A stretch of DNA of 64,000 nt, taken from assembly GCA_902574705.1 (NCBI GenBank), contig CACGOM010000002.1, positions 44,066 through 108,065 of the forward strand. Direction: 5' to 3'. Made by a program: the position numbers and the translations under genes. Of the stretch, positions 1-7,991 are shown in pieces. Origin of the DNA: an uncultured Pelagibacteraceae bacterium (GTDB lineage: Bacteria > Pseudomonadota > Alphaproteobacteria > Pelagibacterales > Pelagibacteraceae). Each line of letters starts with the position of its first letter. Position 1 is the first letter of the stretch. The notes below the pieces were generated by a model. That model ran no database searches. It saw nothing but the letters and a program-made list of their open reading frames with translations, and had not been told where the DNA came from.

Positions 1-116
1 GTATTATCTTCGTTCCTGCCTACTAAATGAATTTCTTTACCAGAAGCATTCAATTGTTCTGCTAAATTTGACCCTATTGAACCTGTGGCACCAACTACTA
101 AATATTTGTCTGACAT
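1..116 (-). CDS. SDR-family oxidoreductase, N-terminal fragment
   Basis: The reverse strand opens with ATG at 116-114 and reads MSDKYLVVGATGSIGSNLAE, then runs off the window edge, so only about 38 residues are visible. The GATGSIGSN stretch after a first beta strand is the nucleotide-binding glycine motif (GxxGxxG) of NAD(P)-dependent short-chain dehydrogenases, and a basic VGRN follows the second strand, as often seen in NADP-preferring members. Substrate cannot be judged from this fragment. It is divergent from the photolyase-related gene that starts 29 bases away, so the two probably share a promoter region. The gene is too truncated to appear in the ORF track. Confidence 0.6.
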   Translation of the reverse strand, partial: MSDKYLVVGATGSIGSNLAEQLNASGKEIHLVGRNEDN

Positions 117-144
117 ATATTTTTTAAAAAGTTATATATAGGTA

Positions 145-1635
145 ATGAAATTATTTTTTCTACTTGGAAATCAACTTTTTTCTGAAAGATACTTAGAAAA
201 ATTCAGAAAAGACCATACCTTTTTTATGGCAGAAGATTACCAACTATGTACCTATGAAAAACACCATAAACAGAAAATACTCTTATTTCTTTCTGCTATG
301 AGGTCGCATGCAGATAAACTAAAGAAAAATAAGTTCAAAATTAAATATCTGTCAATTGAGGATAAGTCGTTCAAATCAGATTATATAGAAAAATTAAAAA
401 AAATCATAAAGACACAAAAAATTACAGAAGTATCAAGTTTTGAGATAGAAGATAAATTTTTTGAAAAAAAAATTTCACAATTTTTTAAAAAAGAAAAAAT
501 TAAATGGAATGTCATTCAAACTCCAATGTTTTTAAACTCAAGAGAAAATTTTAAAAAATATTTATCAAATTCAAAAAAACCTTTTATGGCTGTTTTTTAC
601 AAAGAAACTAGAAGAGAGCTAGATATTTTAATGAAAAAAGATGGGAATCCTGAGGGTGGAAAATGGAGTTTTGATGACGAAAATAGAAACAAACTTCCTA
701 AAAATATAACAATTCCAAAGTTTCCTAAAATAAACGAAACGACACATACTAAAAAACTCAAACCGATAATAGAGAAAGTTTTTAAAGATCATCCCGGAAA
801 TACAAAAGAATTCTGGTTTGCTACTGAATATGAAGATGTTGTTAAATTACTTAATTTTTTTATTAAAGAAAAATCAAATTTATTTGGTGATTATGAAGAT
901 GCAGTTGATCAGAAAGATAACATATTATTTCACAGTGCATTAAGTCCTTACATAAACCTAGGTTTAATTACACCTCAGTTTATAGTTCAAAAAGTTTTAG
1001 ATTTTCACAGAAAACATAAAATTAAATTAAATTCTTTAGAAGGATACATTCGTCAAGTTATCGGATGGAGAGAGTTTATGAGAGGAATTTATCAAAGTTT
1101 TTCCGATGAAATGGAAAATGGAAATTTTTTCAAACATAATCGAAAAATGAAAAAATCATGGTACGAAGGATCAACCGACCTTCCACCTTTAGATCATTCA
1201 ATAAAAAATGCCTTAAATTATGGGTGGTCACATCATATTGAAAGATTAATGATTTTATCAAACATAATGAATCTCTGTGAGATTAAACCAACCATTGTTT
1301 ACAAATGGTTTATGGAAATGTTCGTCGACTCCTCCGATTGGGTTATGGTACCAAATGTTTATGGCATGGGTTTATTTAGTGATGGTGGAATATTTGCAAC
1401 CAAACCCTATATTTGTGGATCAAGTTACTTCATGAAAATGATGGATTTTAAAAAAGGGGATTGGTGCAATACTATGGATGGATTATATTGGAGGTTTATT
1501 AATCGAAATAGAAATTTTTTTTTAAAAAATCCAAGACTTTCAATGATGGTAAGAATTTTTGATAAAATGAAACCTGATAGAAAAAAACTAATCTTATCTG
1601 AAGCTGAAAAATTTATTAAACAAAATACATTTTAG
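145..1635 (+). CDS. Cryptochrome/photolyase-related protein (DPRP / PhrB-like family)
   Basis: The 496-residue product has the hallmarks of the deoxyribodipyrimidine photolyase-related family: MKLFFLLGNQL at the N-terminus (Rossmann-like domain, about 1-140), then an all-helical FAD domain with IRQVIGWREFMRG, AHH-like SHHIERLM, VPNVYGMGLFSDGG and the closing LYWRF. Characterised members such as Agrobacterium PhrB repair (6-4) photoproducts and carry FAD, a lumazine and a 4Fe-4S cluster held by Cys350/438/441/454. Here there is no CxxC and no cysteine set with that 88/3/13 spacing. By my alignment three of the four ligands are replaced and only the WCNTMDGLYW cysteine remains. It may therefore be a cluster-free version. 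Length matches the family (about 500). Confidence 0.85.
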   Translation: MKLFFLLGNQLFSERYLEKFRKDHTFFMAEDYQLCTYEKHHKQKILLFLSAMRSHADKLKKNKFKIKYLSIEDKSFKSDYIEKLKKIIKTQKITEVSSFEIEDKFFEKKISQFFKKEKIKWNVIQTPMFLNSRENFKKYLSNSKKPFMAVFYKETRRELDILMKKDGNPEGGKWSFDDENRNKLPKNITIPKFPKINETTHTKKLKPIIEKVFKDHPGNTKEFWFATEYEDVVKLLNFFIKEKSNLFGDYEDAVDQKDNILFHSALSPYINLGLITPQFIVQKVLDFHRKHKIKLNSLEGYIRQVIGWREFMRGIYQSFSDEMENGNFFKHNRKMKKSWYEGSTDLPPLDHSIKNALNYGWSHHIERLMILSNIMNLCEIKPTIVYKWFMEMFVDSSDWVMVPNVYGMGLFSDGGIFATKPYICGSSYFMKMMDFKKGDWCNTMDGLYWRFINRNRNFFLKNPRLSMMVRIFDKMKPDRKKLILSEAEKFIKQNTF

Positions 1636-1766
1636 TGAAAAAACAAAATCTACCTTCAAAAATTTGTCCAGTTTGTAACAGACCTTTTGTATGGAGAAAA
1701 AAGTGGAAACTTAATTGGGATAAAGTTAAATATTGTTCAAATAAATGTTCGAGGAAAACTAAATAA
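1635..1766 (+). CDS. DUF2256 zinc-ribbon-like mini-protein
   Basis: This 43-residue ORF is not in the track. A GTG start overlaps the last base of the preceding photolyase-related stop codon. The translation contains KICPVCNRPFVWRKKW and, after NWDKVKYC, the second pair CSNKC. This is the DUF2256 pattern: two cysteine pairs, RPF-WRKKW and a W-D-V-YCS segment, expected to bind one zinc ion. DUF2256 proteins are, from memory, often found beside photolyase/cryptochrome genes, and the translational coupling here fits that. The biochemical role is unknown to me. Confidence 0.85.
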   Translation: MKKQNLPSKICPVCNRPFVWRKKWKLNWDKVKYCSNKCSRKTK

Positions 1767-1775
1767 TAAACTTCC

Positions 1776-2009
1776 TTAACAACAAGAGCAGCTTTTCTTT
1801 TTGTTTGTTCTTTTTTCTTCTATTTTGTTATCTTTTTGAATTTCTGTTTTATGGGCAATTTCTGCCTTAGCCGCTTCTTTATGTTTTAACATTTTATTCT
1901 CAATGTATTCATAAAGTGAATTGAATCCCAACTTTGAGGCCTTCTTTTCTTCATAATTTTTTCTGCCTTTTAAGTTTTCGATTATTTTAAGTACTTGTGG
2001 GTTATTCAT
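1776..2009 (-). CDS. Small charged protein with C-terminal CSCC
   Basis: The 77-residue product is highly charged and probably helical (MNNPQVLKIIENLKGR..., then Lys/Glu-rich), and ends in KKKSCSCC. The three clustered C-terminal cysteines could bind a metal or form disulfides. There is no signal peptide and no membrane segment. It converges with the DUF2256 gene and lies head-to-tail downstream of the minus-strand photolyase. I do not recognise a named family. It is kept as real because of its position in the minus-strand run and protein-like composition. Confidence 0.6.
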   Translation of the reverse strand: MNNPQVLKIIENLKGRKNYEEKKASKLGFNSLYEYIENKMLKHKEAAKAEIAHKTEIQKDNKIEEKRTNKKKSCSCC

Positions 2010-2049
2010 ACTTACTTTATCTCACAATTTTAAAAATATTCAAATAATA

Positions 2050-3192
2050 TTAAAAGTACTCACTTATCAATTTTGGTATATATTTTTTAAAATTAAAAAA
2101 TCCTTTATTACAATATTTCCACGCATTCTGATCAAGATTTCGATAAAGAAATTCTAAATTGTTTATTCCTACAGAATTTAAAAAATCCAAATTTTCTCCA
2201 ACACAAGGGTACAAAAAATAACTATTTTTTATTGTTTTTACTTCACTTATATCAATGATATCACTTTCAATAGAATTTTCATTTAAACGTCTTTTTTGGT
2301 CTTGAATCAGAGTATTTTTAAAATTTAGTGAATTTTCACTTATTTGAATATTTCTATTTTTGTTTGTATTAGAAACTAAATAAATTTTTTTAAATTTTTG
2401 ACTTTTAAAATCGCTAAATTCAAATGATAAACTGTTATCAAAAATTACTAAATTTTTTTCTTCAAGATTTTTAGGATTATTAAAATTTTTATCAAGAGCT
2501 ATATGAGTTTTACCAGTTACGATCGGCAATGCTTTTTCGTTCAACTTGATGTTATTATATCTATTATCCGTAAATTTATTTATATTCCACTCGCTTGCTA
2601 AATAATGTTTGCCCTGTGTTTGTATTCCCGCAACCCACCTCCAACCTAGTGTATTCGAAGCTGCATCGCCATCATATAAATGCTTCATAAAAAATTCTGC
2701 TCCTAATTGCCATGGTAATTTTAATGTAAATATCCAGATACTAGCAAACCACATTCTTGTGTGGTTATGTAAATAATTAAAATTTTTTAGTTCGTTTACC
2801 CAATCATTGAAACATTCTATATTAGTATTACCATCAATAGCATCTAGATATTCTTTTTTTTGTTTGTATTCCTCTCCAATTTTTTTTAATTCTGATAAAA
2901 AATCTATCCATACATTCGGTCTTAACTCTAACCAACCTTTCCAGTAAGTTCTCCATAAAACTTCTTGAATAAACTTTTCATTCTTAATAAATGAAAATTT
3001 TTTTAATGATTTATCAATTAGTTCTAATTCATTAATAACTCCATGAGTAATATATGGTGATAGACAGGATACATTTGATCTTTTATTTGGGCCATAATCA
3101 AAGTTTCTTTGTTTAGAATAGTCAGAGAGATTATTTTTTATAAATTGATCTAGTCTCTCAATCGCCGAGGCTCTTGAAGCTATAAAATTCAT
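2050..3192 (-). CDS. DNA photolyase-family FAD protein with N-terminal FAD domain (possibly permuted)
   Basis: Residues 1-215 are a photolyase/cryptochrome FAD-binding domain: CLSPYITHGVI, LWRTYWKGWLELRPNVW, NYLHNHTRMWFAS and GDAASNTLGWRWVAG are the usual FAD- and DNA-contact segments. In normal photolyases this domain follows a 130-200 residue alpha/beta antenna domain; here it begins at the start codon. Instead, an alpha/beta-looking stretch of about 140 residues follows it (KNLVIFDNSL, KKIYLVSN, a helix, SYFLYP, then a GFFNFKKYIP tail). This could be the antenna domain moved to the C-terminus, or an unrelated domain. The substrate (CPD, 6-4 or none) cannot be told. It lies 4 nt upstream of psiE on the minus strand. 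Confidence 0.75.
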   Translation of the reverse strand: MNFIASRASAIERLDQFIKNNLSDYSKQRNFDYGPNKRSNVSCLSPYITHGVINELELIDKSLKKFSFIKNEKFIQEVLWRTYWKGWLELRPNVWIDFLSELKKIGEEYKQKKEYLDAIDGNTNIECFNDWVNELKNFNYLHNHTRMWFASIWIFTLKLPWQLGAEFFMKHLYDGDAASNTLGWRWVAGIQTQGKHYLASEWNINKFTDNRYNNIKLNEKALPIVTGKTHIALDKNFNNPKNLEEKNLVIFDNSLSFEFSDFKSQKFKKIYLVSNTNKNRNIQISENSLNFKNTLIQDQKRRLNENSIESDIIDISEVKTIKNSYFLYPCVGENLDFLNSVGINNLEFLYRNLDQNAWKYCNKGFFNFKKYIPKLISEYF

Positions 3193-3196
3193 AATG

Positions 3197-3577
3197 TTAT
3201 TTTGATTTTTTTTTCTTGAGTCCTAACTTGTCGCTATGCCTTAGTCTTAAAATTACAATTGCTGATGCAATTAAAACAATTGCAACTGCTTCATAAACCA
3301 GTGCAGAAGCATCCATTTCTTTCCCTTGTAATATTATAAATCGCGCCAGCGCAGTAATAGCTATTAGTAGAGGTAAAGTAATACTAATAGATTGTTGACT
3401 CCAAAAAACTCTTACCATTGCCATAACCTCTAAGTAAAGAAACATTAAAAGTAGGTCTGCTAAATTTACAGATTGCTCTAAGATCATCCTTTTTAACTCT
3501 ATTCCAACAGCGATGACCGTACTAATTAAAATAATGCTAAGTAAAATAAATTGTAAATTTTTTGTTATCTTGTCCAT
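3197..3577 (-). CDS. psiE: PsiE-family membrane protein
   Basis: The 126-residue protein has four predicted membrane helices and the PsiE family signature LLLMFLYLEVMAMVR followed by ITALARFIILQG. PsiE was named as phosphate-starvation-inducible in E. coli, and its molecular function is unknown. The C-terminus is a basic KKKKSK tail, expected in the cytoplasm. Its ATG overlaps the stop of the upstream 150-residue membrane protein by one base, so the two are probably translationally coupled. Confidence 0.75.
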   Translation of the reverse strand: MDKITKNLQFILLSIILISTVIAVGIELKRMILEQSVNLADLLLMFLYLEVMAMVRVFWSQQSISITLPLLIAITALARFIILQGKEMDASALVYEAVAIVLIASAIVILRLRHSDKLGLKKKKSK

Positions 3578-4029
3578 TAATCACCTTTTGTAAACGGCAG
3601 CCATTTTTCAATTGCTGATTTTGCTGGTCCATCATATGGAATTGAATATGAATTAGTGTTAGTTAAAACCTCAACACCTTTAGAAAATACAAACATAAAT
3701 AAAATTACAAATACTATTACCATAATTTTAGATGGATCATAGTTCTTGGATTTAAATACACTCACTGAACTTTTTTCAGCTTTGTGGAATTGTTTGAAAG
3801 TGTAATAAACTGCAAAGATTAAACCAATGTGTGCAATAAATGTACCAGCCCAACCAAATGCGAACGTAGTGTAAGAAAAAATATACAAACTAAAGACTGT
3901 AGACCAAATAAAACTTAAAACTAATAAAATTTGTAATCTAACTGTTTTTGGCAAAGCTCTTAGATCGTTTCTACTATCATCAAATAGTATGTTTGCTGAA
4001 TCTTTTAACCAATTTTTAATACCTTCCAT
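3577..4029 (-). CDS. Unknown membrane protein, three predicted helices
   Basis: This 150-residue protein starts with an amphipathic WLKDSANILFDDSRND segment. Three hydrophobic helices follow (about 32-55, 59-78 and 102-120) and then a polar tail containing PYDGPAKSAIEKWLPF. I do not recognise a family. Its 1-nt overlap with psiE suggests a joint membrane function. It lies 59 bases downstream of argG, on the same strand. Confidence 0.6.
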   Translation of the reverse strand: MEGIKNWLKDSANILFDDSRNDLRALPKTVRLQILLVLSFIWSTVFSLYIFSYTTFAFGWAGTFIAHIGLIFAVYYTFKQFHKAEKSSVSVFKSKNYDPSKIMVIVFVILFMFVFSKGVEVLTNTNSYSIPYDGPAKSAIEKWLPFTKGD

Positions 4030-4088
4030 ATTTTATGAATAATTTAAAAGTTGATTTATACAAATGACAAATTGTCCTCTTAAAAGCC

Positions 4089-5267
4089 TTATCTTAGCTT
4101 ATTTTTGTGAAAGTTAATAAATCTTTCAACATTTGATTTATTAAAAGTTTTATTTTCCTCAAAGGAAACCTTTTTCATTGAATAAGCCCCACTTTTTGTA
4201 ACTCGAGATTGAATACTAATATTACCTTTATAAAGTTTAAGTTTAACTGACCCATTTACTGTATTTCTTTTAAGGTCAACAATTTTTTGAAGTTTAATTC
4301 TTTCTTTAGAATACCAATATCCATTATAAATTAATTCTGCATATCTAGACATTATCAGATCTTTTTTATGCATTGTTTCTTTATCTAAAGTTACAGACTC
4401 AATCGCTCGATGAGCATTTAATAAAAGAGTTCCACCTGGTGTTTCATAAACTCCTCTTGATTTTATTCCAATAAATCTATTTTCAACTAAATCCACTCTT
4501 CCGATTCCATTTTTTCCAGCCAATTGATTTAATTTTTCTAGAAGTTTTGCTGGGGAAAGTTTTTTTCCATTTAATCCTATTGGATCACTATTTTTAAAAT
4601 TTATTGTTACATACATTGGTTTATTTGGAGCTTTTTCAGGTGAAGTAGTTCTTTGAAAAATAAATTCAGGTGCAGAATTTTTTGGATTTTCTAAAACTTT
4701 ACCCTCAGTAGAAGTATGAAATAAATTATCATCTACAGAAAAAGGTGGCGCTCCTTTCTTATCTTTTGGAATTGGTATGCCATGTTTTTTTGCATACTTA
4801 ATTAAATCAGTTCTTGATTTTAATTTCCAAATTCTCCAAGGGGCAATAACTTTAATTTTTGGTCCAAAATAATGATAACCTAACTCAAATCTAACTTGAT
4901 CATTCCCTTTTCCTGTCGATCCATGTGATACTGCAAATGCTTTGTATTTTTTTGCAACTTTAATTTGATCTTTTGCAATTAAAGGTCTAGCTATTGAAGT
5001 TCCTAACAGGTAAAAACCTTCATATATTGCGTGACCTCTAATCATCGGAAAAACATAATCTTTGACGAATGTGTTTTTTAAATCATTAATAATTATTTTT
5101 TTGACACCAAGTTTTTTAGCGTTCCTAATAATTTTTTTTTTATCTAATTCTTGGCCTACATCAGATGTATAGGCAATTACTTCTGCATTATAATTTTCTT
5201 GTAACCACTTTAGTATAATAGAAGTATCCAAACCTCCTGAATAAGCGAGTACAATCTTTTTAGACAT
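4089..5267 (-). CDS. argG: Argininosuccinate synthase
   Basis: ArgG joins citrulline and aspartate at the expense of ATP, the penultimate step of arginine synthesis. The PP-loop motif AYSGGLDTS lies at residues 8-16, followed by SHGSTGKGNDQVRFE (citrulline/aspartate site), SVDDNLFH and GIGRVDLVENRFIG, all standard for the family. Length (392) matches the usual 400 or so. It sits in a minus-strand run: aldo/keto reductase, IalB-like protein, argG. The gap to the IalB-like gene is only 4 nt, although no functional link is known. Confidence 0.97.
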   Translation of the reverse strand: MSKKIVLAYSGGLDTSIILKWLQENYNAEVIAYTSDVGQELDKKKIIRNAKKLGVKKIIINDLKNTFVKDYVFPMIRGHAIYEGFYLLGTSIARPLIAKDQIKVAKKYKAFAVSHGSTGKGNDQVRFELGYHYFGPKIKVIAPWRIWKLKSRTDLIKYAKKHGIPIPKDKKGAPPFSVDDNLFHTSTEGKVLENPKNSAPEFIFQRTTSPEKAPNKPMYVTINFKNSDPIGLNGKKLSPAKLLEKLNQLAGKNGIGRVDLVENRFIGIKSRGVYETPGGTLLLNAHRAIESVTLDKETMHKKDLIMSRYAELIYNGYWYSKERIKLQKIVDLKRNTVNGSVKLKLYKGNISIQSRVTKSGAYSMKKVSFEENKTFNKSNVERFINFHKNKLR

Positions 5268-5271
5268 TTAT

Positions 5272-5781
5272 TTAAGAGCAATTTTTCTTTGCAGAATTAT
5301 ATGCTTTAGTAAAACCTAAAAGTGAATAGTGATCTATTGTTTGCGATCCAGATTTATTATAACCTGTCACCATAATTCTAGATCCTTTTTTTAAAGTTTT
5401 GATCATTTTTTTTTCAACTTTACTTTCAGATATCCATGCGAAATTCTCTTGAGCTATATCAAATTTATATTTAGATTTACCTGAGGTCGCAGTTATTGAA
5501 TTTTGATTATTGTATTCATAACCAGAAGTAATACTTACTTCATCAGAAACTTTGTCATTAGGTCTAAAGCTTACAAAAAGTCTTGCATCTCTCAAATTTT
5601 TCTTTGGAGCCTGTAAGACAGGTATGGATTGAGCAAAACAAACTTTTTTTTCACCATCAATAAAAATAATTGTCTCCCAATCTTTATATTTTCCAATTTT
5701 CTTAACCTCTTGTGAAAAAGCCGCTGAATTTAAGATCAAAGCTGAGATTAATATAAATATAGCTTTTTTAATTAAGGACAT
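5272..5781 (-). CDS. Invasion-associated locus B (IalB) family protein, secreted
   Basis: The 169-residue product begins with a signal peptide (MSLIKKAIFILISALILN, cleavage probably near AAFSQ). The mature part starts GKYKDWETIIF and contains KKVCFAQS, RLFVSFRP and a C-terminal cysteine (KKNCS), the pattern of the alphaproteobacterial IalB family (W near the start, two cysteines likely disulfide-bonded). IalB is named from Bartonella but is widespread in free-living alphaproteobacteria, and its role here is unknown. The start overlaps the end of the aldo/keto reductase gene by 10 nt. Confidence 0.75.
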   Translation of the reverse strand: MSLIKKAIFILISALILNSAAFSQEVKKIGKYKDWETIIFIDGEKKVCFAQSIPVLQAPKKNLRDARLFVSFRPNDKVSDEVSITSGYEYNNQNSITATSGKSKYKFDIAQENFAWISESKVEKKMIKTLKKGSRIMVTGYNKSGSQTIDHYSLLGFTKAYNSAKKNCS

Positions 5782-6812
5782 GGGTTTGGATAAATTTTTT
5801 GTATTTCATTTAAGTCTTTTATAATTTCACTGCTAAGTTTTATATTTACACTTTCAATATTTTCTTTCAACTGTTCCGTTGTCGTTGCTCCTATTATTAC
5901 AGATGTCATAAAGGGTTGTATTTCACAAAACTTTAATGACATTTGAGTAAAATTTATGTCATATTTTTTTGCTATTTTGAAATATTCCTCAACAGCATTT
6001 TCCATATTTGGTTTTTGATATCTTGTCCAAAAGTCTCCATCACGATCAATTCTTGACCCTTTAGGCATAACCCCATTCCTGTATTTTCCTGTTAAATATC
6101 CAGAGGCTAATGGCGAATAAGCTAAGCATCCAATTTCATCTCTTATTGATATTTCAGCTAAACCAACCTCATAACTTCTATTAAGTAGATTATAAGGATT
6201 TTGTATGGACATCATTCTTGGCAAATTAAGTTCTTTCGAAAGTTGCAGAAATTTACTTGCTCCCCATGGTGTTTCATTTGATAGACCTATATAACGTATT
6301 TTTCCTGATTTAATATATTTTTGTAGTTCTATTAAAACATCTTCAATTTTATTCCACTCATCTTCATTATCATTATGCTGATAACCTAGTCTACCAAACA
6401 TATTAACATTTCTTTCTGGCCAGTGAAGTTGATACAAATCTATATAATCTGTTTTTAACCTTCTAAGACTCCCATTCAAAGCTTCTTCAAGATTTTTTCC
6501 TACAAAACTATTCTCACCATTTCGCAAATACTCTCTTGCAGGTCCCGCAACTTTTGTTGCAAGAACTACTTTGTCTCTTTTTCTTGTTTTTTGAAACCAG
6601 TTTCCAATTATAATCTCCGTATGCCCAAAAGTTTCAGCCTTTGGTGGTACCGAATATAACTCTGCAGTATCCCAGAAATTAACTCCATGATCTAAAGCTA
6701 GATCCATTTGCTCGCATCCTTCAATCTCCGAATTTTGCTCACCCCATGTCATAGTACCGAGACAAATTGTGCTTACTTTTAAGTTAGTGTTGCCTAAATT
6801 CTTATAATTCAT
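5772..6812 (-). CDS. Aldo/keto reductase (Tas-like)
   Basis: A 346-residue NADPH-dependent TIM-barrel reductase. The N-terminus MNYKNLGNTNLKVSTICLGTMTWGEQ, the catalytic-tetrad region NFWDTAELY (Asp and Tyr), VLATKVAG (Lys) and DLYQLHWPERN (His) are all visible, and SVIIGATTTEQLKENI closes the barrel with the usual cofactor-binding helix. Among family branches it is most like Tas (NADP(H)-dependent aldo-keto reductase), but substrate cannot be assigned. It heads the minus-strand run ending at argG. Confidence 0.9.
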   Translation of the reverse strand: MNYKNLGNTNLKVSTICLGTMTWGEQNSEIEGCEQMDLALDHGVNFWDTAELYSVPPKAETFGHTEIIIGNWFQKTRKRDKVVLATKVAGPAREYLRNGENSFVGKNLEEALNGSLRRLKTDYIDLYQLHWPERNVNMFGRLGYQHNDNEDEWNKIEDVLIELQKYIKSGKIRYIGLSNETPWGASKFLQLSKELNLPRMMSIQNPYNLLNRSYEVGLAEISIRDEIGCLAYSPLASGYLTGKYRNGVMPKGSRIDRDGDFWTRYQKPNMENAVEEYFKIAKKYDINFTQMSLKFCEIQPFMTSVIIGATTTEQLKENIESVNIKLSSEIIKDLNEIQKIYPNPCP

Positions 6813-6839
6813 AATTTTTAAGTATTAATTATTTATCTT

Positions 6840-6870
6840 TTGACAGCTTGAAAATAAACTAAAATATTAT
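6840..6870 (+). promoter_or_regulatory. Candidate promoter for the Bax1-inhibitor-family gene
   Basis: TTGACA at 6840-6845 is a perfect -35 hexamer. TATTAT at 6865-6870 could be the -10, with a long 19-nt spacer. It lies in the gap between divergent genes, 13 nt upstream of the ATG at 6883. In such AT-rich DNA -10 matches are common, so the main support is the exact -35. Confidence 0.4.
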
Positions 6871-6882
6871 TATATAAGGCTA

Positions 6883-7650
6883 ATGGAATTTAATAGAGAA
6901 AATATTCTAAATAAATCATCGACTGTAAAAAAAGCAGTTGTCATGGATGAGGGCTTAAGAGCTTATATGCTAAAAGTTTATAATTATATGGCCTCTGGTG
7001 TTTTGTTGACAGGAGTTCTGGCGGCACTATTTTTTCAATTATCCGGTGGGTATAATATACAAGTCACTAGCCTTGGAATAACGGGTTTAAATTCATTTGG
7101 ATATGCAATCTTTGCGTCTCCGTTAAGATGGGTGGTTATGTTAGCACCACTTGCAATAGTTTTTTACATGAGTTTTGGAATAAATAAAATGAGTTCAGCG
7201 AAAGCACAGATTGTGTTTTGGATTTTTTCAGCATTAATGGGGATTTCATTATCATCAATTTTATTAGTTTATACCGGAGAGAGTATTGCCAGAGTATTTT
7301 TTATAACTTCGGCGACATTTGGCGCAATGAGTATTTATGGTTATACTACAAAGAGAGATCTTACAAAATTAGGATCATTTTTATTTATGGGCTTAATAGG
7401 AATTATAATAGCTTCGTTGGTAAATTTATTCTTACAGTCACCGAAAATGTATTTTGTAATATCAATTTTAGGTGTTTTAATTTTTGTTGGTTTAACAGCT
7501 TACGACACTCAAAAAATTAAAAATATGTATGTCTCATCTGATAGTGGTGAAGTAATGGGTAAAAAGGCTGTTATGGGCGCATTAACATTATACTTAGATT
7601 TTATAAATTTATTTATAATGTTGTTGAGATTATTTGGTCAAAGAAGATAA
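6883..7650 (+). CDS. Bax inhibitor-1/YccA family membrane protein
   Basis: The 255-residue protein has a soluble N-terminal segment and about seven membrane helices. GLRAYMLKVYNYMASGVLLTG and the C-terminal VGLTAYDTQKIKNMY followed by GALTLYLDFINLFIMLLRLFG are diagnostic for the BI-1 (UPF0005/YbhL) family. Characterised bacterial members can act as pH-sensitive calcium leak channels. The aspartates in AYDTQ and LYLDF correspond to conserved acidic residues of the family. It is divergent from the aldo/keto reductase and converges with the DUF2794 gene. Confidence 0.92.
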   Translation: MEFNRENILNKSSTVKKAVVMDEGLRAYMLKVYNYMASGVLLTGVLAALFFQLSGGYNIQVTSLGITGLNSFGYAIFASPLRWVVMLAPLAIVFYMSFGINKMSSAKAQIVFWIFSALMGISLSSILLVYTGESIARVFFITSATFGAMSIYGYTTKRDLTKLGSFLFMGLIGIIIASLVNLFLQSPKMYFVISILGVLIFVGLTAYDTQKIKNMYVSSDSGEVMGKKAVMGALTLYLDFINLFIMLLRLFGQRR

Positions 7651-7652
7651 GT

Positions 7653-7991
7653 CTAAAGTTTCTTCCAGTTAATATTTTTAAGCAATTCTTTTAAAAGGTA
7701 TGAATTTTTTACAATTCTTCCCTTTGTATCTGTTATGGAGTATTTAAGATTTTTGTTAACTGGCTTGAATGTTTTACAAATATTATAGACGGCGTTTTCT
7801 GATGAATTTTTAAAAACACTAAAAGCAACCTGTTTGCCTGATATTTTTAAACCATAATCTTTCCAAGAACCATTTGATACCATCTTGGCATATAAATCTA
7901 AAATTACTTTAAGCTCGTCTTTTTCAAAAAAATATTTTTGGTTTTCATTTGATTGTGAATTATTAATTACTAATTTTAAGTGCTTATTCAT
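7653..7991 (-). CDS. DUF2794 family protein
   Basis: This 112-residue soluble protein contains LDLYAKMVSNGSWKDYGLKI, VAFSVFKNSSENAVYNI and a C-terminal DTKGRIVKNSYLLKELLKNI. It matches what I recall of DUF2794, a short family conserved across Alphaproteobacteria with unknown function. Its start overlaps the end of the yciB gene by 8 nt, so the two are probably co-translated. Confidence 0.75.
   Translation of the reverse strand: MNKHLKLVINNSQSNENQKYFFEKDELKVILDLYAKMVSNGSWKDYGLKISGKQVAFSVFKNSSENAVYNICKTFKPVNKNLKYSITDTKGRIVKNSYLLKELLKNINWKKL

Noticed and set aside
7218-7520. 100-aa ORF within the Bax1-inhibitor gene
   Set aside because: Out-of-frame shadow in an intact membrane protein gene, with no ribosome binding site.
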